Assembly: GCA_905147135.1 (NCBI GenBank)
Contig: LR990067.1
Coordinates: 9,176,001-9,240,000, forward strand
Origin: Blastobasis lacticolella
Taxonomy: Eukaryota; Arthropoda; Insecta; Lepidoptera; Blastobasidae
Reading direction: 5' to 3'
DNA length: 64,000 nt
The notes beneath the pieces were generated by a model that saw only the letters and a list, made by a program, of their open reading frames with translations, had not been told where the DNA came from and searched no databases. Within the stretch, counting starts at the first letter, position 1. Each line of letters opens with the position of its first letter. A program made the position numbers and the translations under genes. Shown in pieces: positions 10,905 to 20,460 of the stretch.

Positions 10905-11358
10905 ATGTCTTCTTCCGAGGATGAAGACATGTTGGCCGTACTGCAGATGGTTAATATGCAAAAATGTAGCCGACCCCAACGTAAATATTGGGTGCACCCT
11001 ATATGGAATACCGGTGAAAAAATAGACTTACCAGTTGATGGTAAACCTGGAAATGTATCCGAACCGTTTTCAGCAGGTTTTCAGGATGTCACCATTATGT
11101 TATAATCAAATATTAACCCGAGCCAAATCAAGGTTACAAAAACGGCACACAAATTGTAATGTCAATGTAGCATTGACAATAATATAAATTAAATAATCAT
11201 CGTGGCGTCATTATGATGATGTCGACTTCAATATAATGTTTTATGAGCTTGTTGAAAAACATCCTGCACCATACGATTATAATCGATCAGATTACTCTAA
11301 ACGGAACGTGAAAGACAAGATGCGGATAATGATAGTAAGGAAATTAAACGGCAAATTA
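10905..11358 (+). pseudogene. Gutted PIF/Harbinger-like transposon: transposase N-terminus plus MADF-domain remnant
   Basis: The first part (10905-11105) starts MSSSEDEDMLAVL and contains RKYWVHPIW, the shape of the N-terminus of insect HARBI1-like transposases (acidic start, then R-x-W-V-HP). The catalytic DDE region is absent and the frame stops at 66 residues. The second part (about 11221-11358) encodes ELVEKHPAPYDYNRSDY followed by SKRNVKDK, the first helices of a MADF DNA-binding domain; MADF/Myb-like proteins are the usual second ORF of Harbinger elements. The Trp normally following (KAW) is missing. Both pieces read in the same direction with the middle deleted. An RTE-type fragment abuts the 3' side. 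The assignment rests on motif recall, not a search. Confidence 0.55.
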
Positions 11359-11540
11359 CGTGGGGACAATAATGTCTGACCGTGCCAGCCCGCTAGGCAC
11401 GGGAAGGAGAGTTCAACTCACGAAGCGATGGCTAGACGTCGATAAGAACGACATGCGTGCCAACAAACTCACCACCAAGGATACCGAACACCGAGCGAAG
11501 TGGACCAAGAGGAGTAGGAAGGCGGACTCCTGGCAACCGA
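11359..11540 (+). pseudogene. RTE-type LINE C-terminal fragment
   Basis: Encodes KRWLDVDKNDMRANKL, then DTEHRAKWTKRSRKAD. It aligns by eye with the better copy at 44338-44722 on the minus strand (KRWIDIAESDARANGL, then DAEDRAKWRGLSRKAD). It is truncated on the 5' side and runs into an ATGATAATGATGAT tail next to SINE-1 sequence. Confidence 0.7.
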
Positions 11541-11559
11541 AATTTAACACCAAGACGAT

Positions 11560-11692
11560 GATAATGATGATCTTGGCGTCAAATCCTGTTTGTGCTCTCG
11601 CACGCGAGGACCAGGGGCCCGCTTTGACTATGATCCAAGATTTAGCAGATCAGGCAATTACAGTGGAACGACTGCCAACTGACCTCCATACA
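11560..11692 (-). repeat. SINE-1 fragment (3' half)
   Basis: Inverse of the SINE-1 3' body: GATGATCTTGGCGT at the tail side, then CTCTCGCACGCGAGGACC and AGGCAATTACAGTGGA. The tRNA-like head is missing. Confidence 0.7.
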
Positions 11693-11867
11693 TAAGGTCG
11701 ACATAAGGTCAATAATCATGCGAGTCGTTTAAAATAACGCGCGTAAAAGCGTCGAAAAAGCTCTCGTGCAAACGTTGCCTAACTCACAATCATTCGTAAA
11801 TCTCTCGTGCGATCATTGCCTAACGTGAAAAACCAGAATAACACCACCGTTTTCTTTGTTGTCACCG

Positions 11868-11915
11868 TGACGTGGCACTGCGTGGTGCGCCGCGCAGTGC
11901 ACTGCACTGCATTAG
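11868..11915. repeat. GC-rich quasi-palindrome, fourth unit
   Basis: TGGTGCGCCGCGCAGTGCAC surrounded by ACTGC/CACTGC syllables; the same type as the three blocks at 9135-9392. Confidence 0.45.
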
Positions 11916-12049
11916 TGGAGCTAGTCGCTTAGGGTGTCGTTCTTCTTGATTTTTTTTCATTGATAAGAAGCCAGTTTGAGCATCGATAAATGATAATGTC
12001 ACCTTCTTAAATGTCAAAATATCAATTATACTAATCTTCTCATGGGCGG

Positions 12050-13190
12050 CAAGCCACAACGAGCTTGTAACAAGACCCTAGCCTGATTGTTAAACTGCCT
12101 TAACAAGTACGTCGTACGTAAGAAAAAAAAAGAGAATTGACAACATAATTACTCATTATTAGCGGCGCGAAAAAATGAATTGGACTTTAAAAATTGCTTA
12201 TTAAAGCATAAAATACAGTAGCTGACGAGCACATGACACGTAAGGTATTTCGCCTTATAAGAGAAACAAAGTTGTTTGCGGTCGAATCGTCTTACATCCC
12301 ATACCCTCGCATGTGAAAGCCAAGTTTTGCGACCAGCAAACGTAACTTGGCGAATAGAGTTACAAACTTACATAAGCGGTTGTAAAAAGAATTTTACCCC
12401 AACGCGTGTAGGCTCACGAGTGCGGAGTAGGCGCAAATTTCAAATTGCATCGCGGAAACCAGCTTATATTGCGAGGTATGTAAGCGTCTACGTTGCATTT
12501 ACCTTCCCCTCGGGGCCCTATAAAGGTGAGAAAAGCGGGGGGAGGGGTAGTCCTTTGCCTTCAACCGTTTACAGGTGAAATAATGAAACAATTATTTTGC
12601 GCGGTAATCAGCTGTTTTTTGCATGCGCCGCCATTTTGCTGTCGTAATGTCGGCACGCCCATGCCGATTATAAAGTTTCGTCGGTCAAGCGTGTGTCGAA
12701 TTTAAGTCGGCAAGTGAATCGATCGATTAACACTTTGTAATTTAAAAATGCAACGGTTTTTATACCTATTAAAGTTATTGCCAATTTCACAAAAAAAAAC
12801 TACTAATTGTATCCTGGGTGTCGAGGATGAGTACTTCGGCTAGCTAATGGCATTTTCTTACAGTTGCACCACATACCTACCCTGTAGTAATGTAAAATAG
12901 TTGAGATGTAAAATTTTCTTAAAGTGGTAATGGACGCTCTTGTACAGGACAGTCAGTCAAAAATATGATGTACCATCCTGTATTTCAAAAGCACGTCATA
13001 AAACCACAAGGTTCGTTTTCCCTCACACAATTCTGACAGTTGCTAAATACTGAACCTTTGTGACCTTAGTGGTCTCATGGAAAGTTTTGTCAAAATTTAT
13101 CCTAGTTCACTTTTTTAGCCGTCCGTAGATACTCTACGACGTAGAATCAAATCCAATAAGGTTTGTAGTACTAATCTTATTTGATACTTT
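12050..13190. other. Repeat-poor block with a promoter-like patch at 12500-12720
   Basis: No coding exon is recognised. Around 12500-12720 there is a GC-rich stretch with CCTATAAAGG (12518), GCCGCCATTTTG (near 12627-12638, a good YY1/Pho-type site) and TTATAAAG (12669). This could be an enhancer or cryptic promoter in engrailed intron 1; the motifs alone do not show activity. Confidence 0.35.
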
Positions 13191-13191
13191 C

Positions 13192-13290
13192 ATCATAATC
13201 ATCATATCAGCCGGAAGGCGCCCACTGATGGGCAGCTGCGATATCTACCAGGTCGTCGGTCCACCTTGTAGGAGGACTACCCACGCCTAT
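13192..13290 (-). pseudogene. RTE-type LINE 3' tail
   Basis: On the minus strand it encodes PPTRWTDDLVDIAAAHQW and then a stop followed by a TGATGATTATGATG tail. RPPTRWTDDL is a hallmark of the C-terminus of lepidopteran RTE-like elements. Only about 100 bp remain. Confidence 0.65.
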
Positions 13291-13310
13291 ATAGGCCTAT
13301 TTAATCCTAG

Positions 13311-13636
13311 GAGCGTCGGTGGTCTAGTTATCAGAGGTCCTGGGTTCGATTTCCATTGCCGCAATTACTCTTTTCTGAGGTATCTACATTAGTTGAACAC
13401 TAACCAATACTCCTACGGTGAGGGAAAAAATCGCGATGAAACCTGTGCAGGATGTGCATTCGGGCAACTGAATGTGTAACCATGATCCAATCTGGTCAGG
13501 TTCTGTTAACAGAGTCACAGAGGCCACGCAGTTGCTCCACTGTAATTACCTGATCTGCCGAATCTTGGATCATGGTCAAGGCTTCCGGCCCACGCGCGAG
13601 GGTACAGCCGGACATCAACGTCAAGATGATGATGAT
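13311..13636 (+). mobile_element. SINE-1, near full length
   Basis: Starts GAGCGTCGGTGG, has a degenerate tRNA-like head with B-box-like GGGTTCGAT, then the body (TACGGTGAGGGAAAA, CATGATCCAATCTGG, GTAATTACCTGATCTGCC) and ends in GATGATGATGAT. The A box is shortened by a deletion. 326 bp versus 429 bp for the copy at 35084. Confidence 0.8.
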
Positions 13637-14084
13637 ATGTACTTTATTAGTCCATAACTCTGCATTATATCAGTAAATCTGTTCCTTTTAAATCAATATT
13701 GACTATACAACATGTAATCTGCACACAATACAGGCAAACAACTTGTCAACGCCAATGCAATTACACATTAATACATCGTGCTCGCGCTATGATGATATGA
13801 AATGTTTTTTGCTGCACACATAATGATGCGGTTCCCACTATAAATAGACTTGTTACAGCCAATGAGCGTGTACTGAGAATCGGGTCGCAAAAAATGAGGC
13901 AAGTGTGTGTCGATTGTTTCGGGTGGGGTCTGTGATATTTAAAAAAATAATCATTTTGACGTTAAGGTCCCGCTTGTGCACACGAGGGTCCGGGGTCCGT
14001 CTTGGCTAAAGTACCTATTGGAGATTAACTATAACTTTATCTTCAGTATTATCTCTAGATTTTTTTTATAGTAAACAATGTACT
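13637..14084. other. Unassigned intronic DNA
   Basis: No feature seen. Confidence 0.3.
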
Positions 14085-14255
14085 AGTGGACCCGGCGCAA
14101 TTTCGTTCGCGTGGTGTCGTACCCCAACCCTAACGTACCTGTAATCCTACCCCTACCCTACCCTACCTGTAATCCTACCCCTACCCTACCCTTCTCTATC
14201 CTCACTCTACACTATTCTACCTTAACCTTAACCCTACACCCACCCTAATCATGAT
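14085..14255 (-). repeat. Element end ACTAGTGGACCCGGCGC plus CCTACC-rich array
   Basis: Begins ACTAGTGGACCCGGCGCAAT and continues with an irregular array of CCTACC/CCCTA units (about 14140-14245). The mirror image of this end closes the 11-bp array element at 52396-52436, so the two are related, with CCTACC here being the complement of the GGTAGG array there. Confidence 0.6.
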
Positions 14256-14295
14256 TTATCATACACTGTAGATGCATGAATACAAACAAATAGAC

Positions 14296-14392
14296 CTGTA
14301 GGCTAATTACATAACTCTGTTGCCAACAATTGTCTGATTTCAACGATTGAAATTGTTACTTTTGCGATTTCTTATCATCGATTGGGTTGTAA
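14296..14392 (+). repeat. Repeat family K end fragment
   Basis: TAATTACATAACTCTGTTGC, then TCTGATTTCAACGATTGAAA and TTACTTTTGCGAT. The same end occurs at 21555-21640 and at both ends of the element at 29260-29885. Confidence 0.6.
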
Positions 14393-15127
14393 GCAAGTAA
14401 AAACTCTTTATTACACACATTAAAAATAACAAAGATAGATATACATAACATAGTTAACTGTATATATATATATATTGTTGTAGTATAACATACCATTATC
14501 TAACTATTGTATATCCGAAAAGGATAAACTGGCCCATAGGCTATGTTGTTGTAATTAAGTACTTACTTTTAAGTTACTAACACTATGGATGTATCTGTCC
14601 GAAATAAAAAAATACAGTACCAGACAATAAATTTAAATAACTTTTAATTTCACAACTTCGGGAGTCAACTTTGGACCCTCTGTAGATACACCGATTGGTT
14701 AACCATTAAGCTACTGGGGTACTCAATAAACACTAAAGAGGAACTGACACGGCAAAAACTGAATTGACTTATCAGAAAAATCATACGATATACCTAACCT
14801 CATTAATAAATGGAAGATAATGCAGAAATAATATGGCGTTACAAATTGGCTCCATACTTTGTTGTACCAGTCGTAGGATCATTATAAAAGTAGGCCTATC
14901 ATCAGCTCCTTATAAAATTATACATATGTTAATTACAGGTATAGAAGCAAACGAAGCAAAAAGTCTAAATGATGCTCGCTGAAGGCAAAATGGCGGAACG
15001 AACTGTCTCAGCTTAAACTTTTTATTAATATTATAGGTAATTTATTTGCTAGTTTTGTTGTCTTTATCGTAAAAGGTGCTACATAACTATTAATTGTGCA
15101 GTCTGCTGTCTTGTGCTACAGAATTGA
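14393..15127. other. Unassigned AT-rich DNA
   Basis: No gene seen. A YY1/Pho-type AAAATGGCGG lies at 14987-14996 and a (TA)n run near 14462. Confidence 0.3.
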
Positions 15128-15129
15128 GT

Positions 15130-15376
15130 AAAAAACAAATAAATATGCTTTGACAAATTCACACAGCGCCATCTAGCCCCAAAGTAAGCAAAGTTTGTAT
15201 TACAGGTGTTAGATAACTGATAAACTACCTATATACTTTTTTTAAATAAATACTACACCTAGACCCGTAACAGAAATTAAAATTCATCGTTTCAATTTCT
15301 GCTCGGCGGGAATCGAACCCGAACCTCTGCTTGGCGACCGGCATGTTAAACAACTTAACCACTCAGGTTGTCAAAT
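15130..15376 (-). mobile_element. SINE-2, near full length
   Basis: Read on the minus strand it starts TTTGACAACCTGAGTGGTTA (A-box-like), then GGTTCGGGTTCGATTCCCGC (B box), AATTTCTGTTACGGGTCT and a 3' part containing GGGGCTAGATGGCGCTGTGT before an ATTTATTT tail. The tRNA-derived head with a constant 3' part defines the family. Other copies: 39845-40185, 56404-56640 and several 3' fragments. Confidence 0.8.
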
Positions 15377-15827
15377 TGAGAATAGCTGGTAGTAGATTGA
15401 TACTATATGCGTTTGATGTCGAGCAGTATTCGATCAACTGCTGGGATCGAAGAACAGAGTAGTAGTAGAAACTCCTTGAGCAGAGTAAAGTACGAGTATG
15501 TACAGCACCTTCCAGAAACTAATAGGTAATCAAAATCATAATCATTTATTCATTTGTGGTACACAGGTTATACAGTTGTTAGGTACAATTTGAGTCTCTG
15601 CGACCTGCCATCGGCATACAAATTTTAGATTTTTCGATTTTCAATAATGTCATTCATCAAATTGATAATTATTTACAAACATTTTAAAATAATTCATTTT
15701 AAGTATTATAAAAACATCGATATAAAATTTGATTTCTATCTATTCAACACTATTAATAAATTAAAGAGGTTAGTAATTAAGAAAGAAATAATGAGAGAAA
15801 CTTTAAATAATTATGTATTTTTGTTGC

Positions 15828-15886
15828 AGATGTCGTGGACGACGTTAGCCGCTGTCCATCTGGTGGACCGTCCGACCGCCTCCATA
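15828..15886 (+). repeat. LINE tail family Q fragment
   Basis: CAGATGTCGTGGACGACG and CATCTGGTGGACCG match the tail at 63774-63872. Overlaps a chance open frame. Confidence 0.5.
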
Positions 15887-15994
15887 GGTAATAAAAAAAA
15901 GTGTAACGTACTAGGGGGCCTAAGAAAAAAATAGAAAACTAAGCAATTATCATAATTATACGTTCTTTGCTGGCTTGCTCTCAGTTTCTACATA

Positions 15995-16110
15995 ATCATG
16001 TCCTACTGATAGTTCGCTACCCAAAGGTTGCTTGGAAGAAATCGCTTTAGCGATAAGGCCGCCTGTTGTTGTCTCTGTTGCTACCGATATGTACTGACTG
16101 TATCCTGTAT
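15995..16110 (+). repeat. LINE tail family R fragment
   Basis: GGTTGCTTGGAAGAAATCGC then TTTAGCGATAAGGCCGCCTG. The better copy is at 61855-61985. Confidence 0.6.
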
Positions 16111-16511
16111 TTATGCAATCAATGTTCATTCATTATACCTACGAGAAACTTTTTTTTTATATATTAAATAGACAGGCATTTGACTGCCATATCACCTAAT
16201 GTTAAGTGCAGCATATAAGTGTGTTTACGTGGTCTCATACAAGATTTATGTAGGTGTTAAATTGGAGAACATCGATAAATTTTAACACAGCCCATGTAAT
16301 TTGTATAACCCCCTGCCCACTGTCTTTCTTACTGTACATCTTTGATAATGCCGTCCATAATTAATAAATTGCCAATAAAAATTAATCTTCCAAAGAGAAT
16401 AAATAAATGTCTGATGTTCTTAATAATACTTATAAGTATGTTAGAGGTATCTAATGTTAACAAGCTGACAAGGATATTTTTTTGTATTTACTTTTTACCA
16501 ATATTTGTTTA

Positions 16512-16634
16512 TACTACGAAGGTGACAATTAAGCTTACGACCTGCCTGATGGAAAGCAGTCACCGCAGCCTATGGACGTTTGCAATACCAGGGGCATCAC
16601 CCACACGTTGCCGACCCCGTAAAAACCTTTTCAC
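16512..16634 (+). repeat. Tail family C
   Basis: ACTACGAAGGTGACAATTAAGCTTACGACCTGCCTGATGG then CTATGGACGTTTGCAATACC and GTTGCCGACCCCGTAAAAACC-type text. Closely related at 29057-29163 and in shorter pieces elsewhere. Probably a non-LTR element 3' part. Confidence 0.65.
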
Positions 16635-16639
16635 CCGTT

Positions 16640-17742
16640 TCTTGAAGAACTCCATGACGTAACATGTGTCCAATATGACAGCAAATAAAAGCCTATAGCC
16701 TACAGACATTTGCGTCCATTCTGGATCGCACGGGCTTAGCTGGCTTCATAAATACCATTTCTCTTTTCAAAAAGAAAAAGAAAGTCGCTTCACTTTCGAT
16801 TTTCTCCTTTTCTCAGTTCAGATCAGATTACTTCAGTTCAGAAGCCACCTCAGATCAGTTCGGAAGCTGGAGGTTAGTGCAATCAAACAAATAATCCGTT
16901 CAGCTACCTGCAGATATATCTATAGGTAATCCTCAGTAATTATATCTCGCAGAGTAACATAGGTAAGGTCGACATACCTATTCTGGGTAACTAACATTAT
17001 AATCAAAGAAATTTTCAATTCAAATTTGTCGTAAGCCGTTAACTGAATCCACAGAATAATTATCGAGCTGATAAAAAGATTTAAGGCACCTGTGACGTAA
17101 CTCCCAAAACGGCTATTCGCATAAATTTTCCAAAAATCCACGCCAATAAAAAAGTATGTCACACCACGCGGAACCGAATGACAATAAAATCGGAATAAAG
17201 CCAAACAGACCAAATCAACAAAGAAAAGCGCATTTCTCAAGTCGACACAACGCAGAATAAAAAAAGACTTCAAAGACTCGGAAGCTATATCGTTTAATAA
17301 AAACGATTTTACAAGTATTCTTCTCAAAAATAAAACTTCAAAGAACAAAATCGTATCACAATGTTTGGGGATCGCTAATTAATTGGGTTTGGAATACATT
17401 TATCAAATTATAAAGTGGCTGCAAATGATTTGAATGGCTAATTATTGTTTTTTTTTTGTTCTAACAAGTATTTATTGCGCTCCGCCGTTCTGATCACAAT
17501 ATTTAGGTCACTTCTGGAATTATTATTAATGATTTAGTGATCACTGTCATTATGAGAACAAATATTAAACGAGGACAAAGCCGTCTATAGCAAAATAAAG
17601 CAGCCTAAATGACCTGAACGGAAACATTCCCGACGGTAACCATTGCACAGTTTTATTTTCAAATTCGAAACATGGATTCAGAACAAGCTTAGTATCGTTA
17701 GTAACAATAATTTAGTCATGCTTAGTAGATATTTGTACTTAC
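16640..17742. other. Engrailed intron next to exon 1, no gene seen
   Basis: The 1.1 kb 3' of the exon-1 splice donor has no recognised repeat. A 142-codon minus-strand frame (16920-17348) has no family motif and I do not treat it as a gene. Being repeat-free and next to exon 1, the stretch may be regulatory. Confidence 0.35.
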
Positions 17743-18502
17743 CAGAACTAGGCCGATCGCTGTACCTCGTGCAGTACACCCACGCCGGCCAATGGTTCGT
17801 ATTCTGCTGGTTCTGAGTAGTGTCCGTGCTTCCACACGTCGATACCGCACCACTTGAAGTAGACGAGACCATGGAGCTGGCCGAGTCTGGCCTCTTTTGC
17901 GCCTCAACTATCTTTGGTACTTCCTTCTCTTTAACTTGCTCGCCAATTTGGGAGACAGTCTGTCTTAATCCGCCTAAAGGAGGCAAAGGATTGAACTCCT
18001 GGTCCTTTGATTTCAAATAATCAAAACTGTACTTGTGATAGTCGTTCTGCTTGGATAAGTCGTACGGCTTGTAGAGGATCGAATGGTTAGGCCCGACGGG
18101 TTTTGGTCCTTCGATCTTGTTAGTTTTCCGGATCGCGTTCAACCCAAATTCCGGATGTAATATGTTGCTGATCGAAAACGCTATAGGTGGCAGTTGTTGT
18201 CTTTGGTTTCTATGGAAGTCGAACTCTTGATTTATCACCGGTTTCACATCAGGTGTTTCTGGCCTGTAGTAGTTCTGGTACTCCATGCCGTTTTGATGTT
18301 CGGGGCTCGGGGGCGGCGAATTGGGTTGGACCTTCACTATGGTCATGTTCGCTGACCTCTCGTACCTTGGCTCTATCGTTGTGCAGGTGTACTGGCTTGG
18401 AGGGCTGTAGTTCCCGTTGCTAACTGCGTGCGGAGCCGGCACTCTTCCGCCGGGCCCGGGGCTGTTAGCCTGGCTCGGACTGCAACGGTCTTCGAATGCC
18501 AT
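17743..18502 (-). CDS. en: engrailed, first coding exon (homeodomain transcription factor)
   Basis: Encodes 253 residues and the first base of codon 254 before a consensus donor (G|GTAAGT, 17742-17737), so it ends in phase 1. The chosen ATG at 18502 gives MAFEDRCSPSQANSP, matching the Engrailed start (MALEDRCSP in Drosophila), with A at -3 and G at +4. In order: a Ser/Pro-rich N-terminus; EH1 motif FSISNIL at 109-115, which binds the Groucho co-repressor; a basic/polar middle; LPPLGGLRQTV at 173-183; a Ser/Thr-rich stretch at 206-232; and EH2, WPAWVYCTRYSDRPSSG, at 238-254, which contacts Exd/Pbx. The homeodomain (EH4) and C-terminal EH5 are not in the window. Engrailed is a nuclear repressor that sets posterior compartment identity. 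I prefer engrailed to its paralogue invected because of the MAFEDRCSP start and uninterrupted EH2. Reading past the donor gives only intronic codons and a stop. Confidence 0.94.
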
Positions 18503-19140
18503 TGTGTTCTCTAAAAGCACTTGTCAAAATACTGTCAGAACCACCCGCGGAGCGTTCGAAATCGCCGACAAATCTTAATCAGCCGTAACGGTATGCCATT
18601 CAGCGATGTCAACCGTAAAACACACTTGTTCAACACAATGGGGGGCCTCGGTGAAATTTATACAGTCAATACACGGATTTAAATTCATTAATACATCTGA
18701 TTTTAATCTCACTGGTGCTTTGACGCGATATTTAAATATTCCACCGTCAATGTTTACTTCTTCTCTTTCATTATCTTCTTCTATCTATTTCTCTTCGATT
18801 ACTCTTGATTCGGTAGCCTCAGTTGCTTCGTTAATTATATTGGAATCAACTCGAATGACAGACGGGTGAGCTGTCAAATTGAGACGTCAACATGCGCGTG
18901 CGTCGATGCGCTCGCGGCAACGTCTGCCGACCGACTGGCCTCTTCGCTCTTGCCACGACACGCCCCCATCGCGGCATTGTGACCCTTCCCCATCTGTTTT
19001 GAAGGCGTCACCCCGGCTGGCGTCTCCCTTCACCGCGAACCGGAGAATAATGAACCCATCTCTTTCTTGCGCATATTTTTTGTGGCCACCAGAAAGAGAT
19101 GGAGGTACGACAATTGATTTAACCTGATTGTGTATTTAGT
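18503..19140 (-). promoter_or_regulatory. en: engrailed 5' leader and probable promoter region
   Basis: Upstream of the ATG there is no other gene. On the minus strand a purine-rich stretch (GAAAGAGAAGAAG-type, about 18755-18785) gives GAGA-like sites, and TCATTC at about 18859-18854 fits an arthropod initiator. 18870-19050 is GC- and CpG-rich compared with its surroundings. No clear TATA box is placed correctly. Drosophila engrailed has a TATA-less promoter. The true start site cannot be fixed from sequence, and a spliced leader is possible. Confidence 0.5.
19056..19102. repeat. Inverted repeat, 12-bp perfect arms, upstream of engrailed
   Basis: CCATCTCTTTCT at 19056-19067 and AGAAAGAGATGG at 19091-19102, separated by 23 bases. 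It could be a pair of GAGA-type sites in opposite orientation or a transposon relic. Confidence 0.5.
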
Positions 19141-20100
19141 GGGCCCGGTACAGATTTGTAATGCAGTTGTAAATTGCCTCTATAGCTCTTTCGCGGTACC
19201 ATAATGTATCAATAATAGTGTCGGTTGCTTTTGAACGATCGCGACGTAGAATTTCAATTTGGGCATGACAGAATTATTATATTGATAGACATGGCGGTAC
19301 GAGCGCGTTGAATTATTGAGTAGGCTTTTTCAGTTGCGTTTTGATTCTCGGATACAATTATATTCGCTTTTTTCCGTCCGAATTATGACATAATGATGCC
19401 AATTAAGATGTAGGTATACCGTTTATTGCCGCTAATTCTGAATTAGGCGCTACTAAACCGGCTATTTCCAGTAATAATAATTCTCTTTTGTTTATAGGCT
19501 GCAAAAGCGTCCCACTAGGCTTTTTATGGGCGTTTTTTCTCCGTTCGTTAGACATAATAGCTGAGTAATTTAATTAGTAGCAGTTTAATTAATACAATTA
19601 TCAAGTGTTGTAATTATAGGGCACTTACTTGCCAAGTCTAAATTTAATTAAAAAATAATTGAGTGCGTACAAGTTTGTAGGTGTTAGCACAGAATATTAA
19701 TACCTATTTACCTGCAAGTGGTGAGAGATTACAGGAAATTAACGCGAAAATTAGTTTTAATTTGAATTTCGGCTCTCTCATCCGTAGAGTTTGAAACTTT
19801 AAAACTCTACGTATGAGAGAGTCGAACAAAATAATGTATTGTAAAAAATATTTAGCAAATAATTTACTGTTGTTAATTTTGTGTGCATGTAGGTAATATT
19901 ACAAAATTTTTAAATACTAATTGTTCTATATCTAATTTACGAGTAGGATTGGCAAAAATGAATTTCGCGTCCTCTATTGGCAAAAAATAGAGTCCTATAA
20001 AAGGTAGAGCCCCAAAAATTTTATAACATCAGATTTTTTTATTGTTCTTCCAACAAGCGCACCTAACGTTCAACGTGGTAATGATACATTAATAAAAACT
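19141..20100. other. Repeat-poor upstream DNA of engrailed
   Basis: No gene and no recognised repeat except the hairpin at 19768-19826. Proximity (0.6-1.6 kb upstream of the ATG) makes it a candidate regulatory stretch. Confidence 0.35.
19768..19826. repeat. Hairpin with 25-bp arms, two mismatches, 9-base loop
   Basis: Left arm TTCGGCTCTCTCATCCGTAG plus AGTTT (19768-19792); the right arm at 19802-19826 pairs at 23 of 25 positions. The loop is GAAACTTTA. The arm length is compatible with a small-RNA precursor but equally with a minimal foldback transposon. Confidence 0.7.
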
Positions 20101-20126
20101 ATTTAAACATTTTAGAACTGTAAGCC

Positions 20127-20345
20127 AAATACCAACTGCCCGATTTGGATCCGGTGGACAAACATGCAAAGACGATAATTAGTGACCTGATTGCAACTGA
20201 GCTGCAGAGCCTCGAGCATCAGCTACGCTGGTTGCACGTCTGTCGGTCTTCTACAGGTTGCATTTCGGAGAGTGAACGAATGATTTCCACGACCACATTC
20301 CGCCGGCCCCGCGCCGCCATCGGCAAACGCGATCTAGGCAAAGGT
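20127..20345 (+). repeat. Repeat family F fragment
   Basis: AAGCCAAATACCAACTGCC, GATTTGGATCCGGT and GACGATAATTAGTGACC recur in diverged form at 53837-53908. Class unknown. It overlaps a 67-codon frame that I do not think is a gene. Confidence 0.4.
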
Positions 20346-20359
20346 TAGGATAAATAGAC

Positions 20360-20460
20360 TGTTCCTAGACAGGCATGCTCCATCATAGGTCGCATCGTCA
20401 CTTACCATCAGGTGAGATGGCGGTCAAAACATGTCTGGCTAGCCTAATTATAAAAAAACT
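20360..20460 (+). repeat. LINE tail family E, 3' end
   Basis: CTGTTCCTAGACAGGCATGC and ACTTACCATCAGGTGAGATGGCGGTC, ending in an A-rich run. The same tail, inverted and joined to coding sequence, is at 32262-32590. Confidence 0.65.

Larger units (their letters stand above)
1..17742 (-). other. en: Engrailed intron 1, incomplete
   Basis: The donor at 17742-17737 (minus strand GTAAGT) opens an intron that runs past coordinate 1. I looked on the minus strand for the homeodomain helix-3 code (KIWFQNKRAKIKK) and found nothing resembling it, so the acceptor and the homeobox exon(s) are outside. The intron is therefore at least 17.7 kb; the Drosophila intron at this place is about 1 kb as I recall. 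The extra length is largely mobile-element debris. Confidence 0.8.

Noticed and set aside
12518..12705. Possible host promoter and first exon (TATAAAG with GCCGCCATTTTG)
   Set aside because: No coding sequence follows that I can recognise, and it sits inside engrailed intron 1; kept only as a promoter-like patch.
14140..14245. CCTACC/CCCTAA-like run as interstitial telomere repeat
   Set aside because: Insect telomere is TTAGG/CCTAA; the units here are irregular CCTACC/CCCTA and belong to the ACTAGT-ended element.
16920..17348. 142-codon minus-strand frame in the intron just 3' of engrailed exon 1
   Set aside because: Hydrophobic, AT-driven composition, no motif, no splice or Kozak support; probably chance.
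17678..17736. Engrailed frame continuing past EH2
   Set aside because: The codons follow a consensus GTAAGT donor at the place where engrailed genes are spliced; intronic read-through.
18503..18520. Upstream in-frame start giving six extra residues to Engrailed
   Set aside because: The codon at 18520 is GTG, and the family start is the ATG at 18502 (MAFED).
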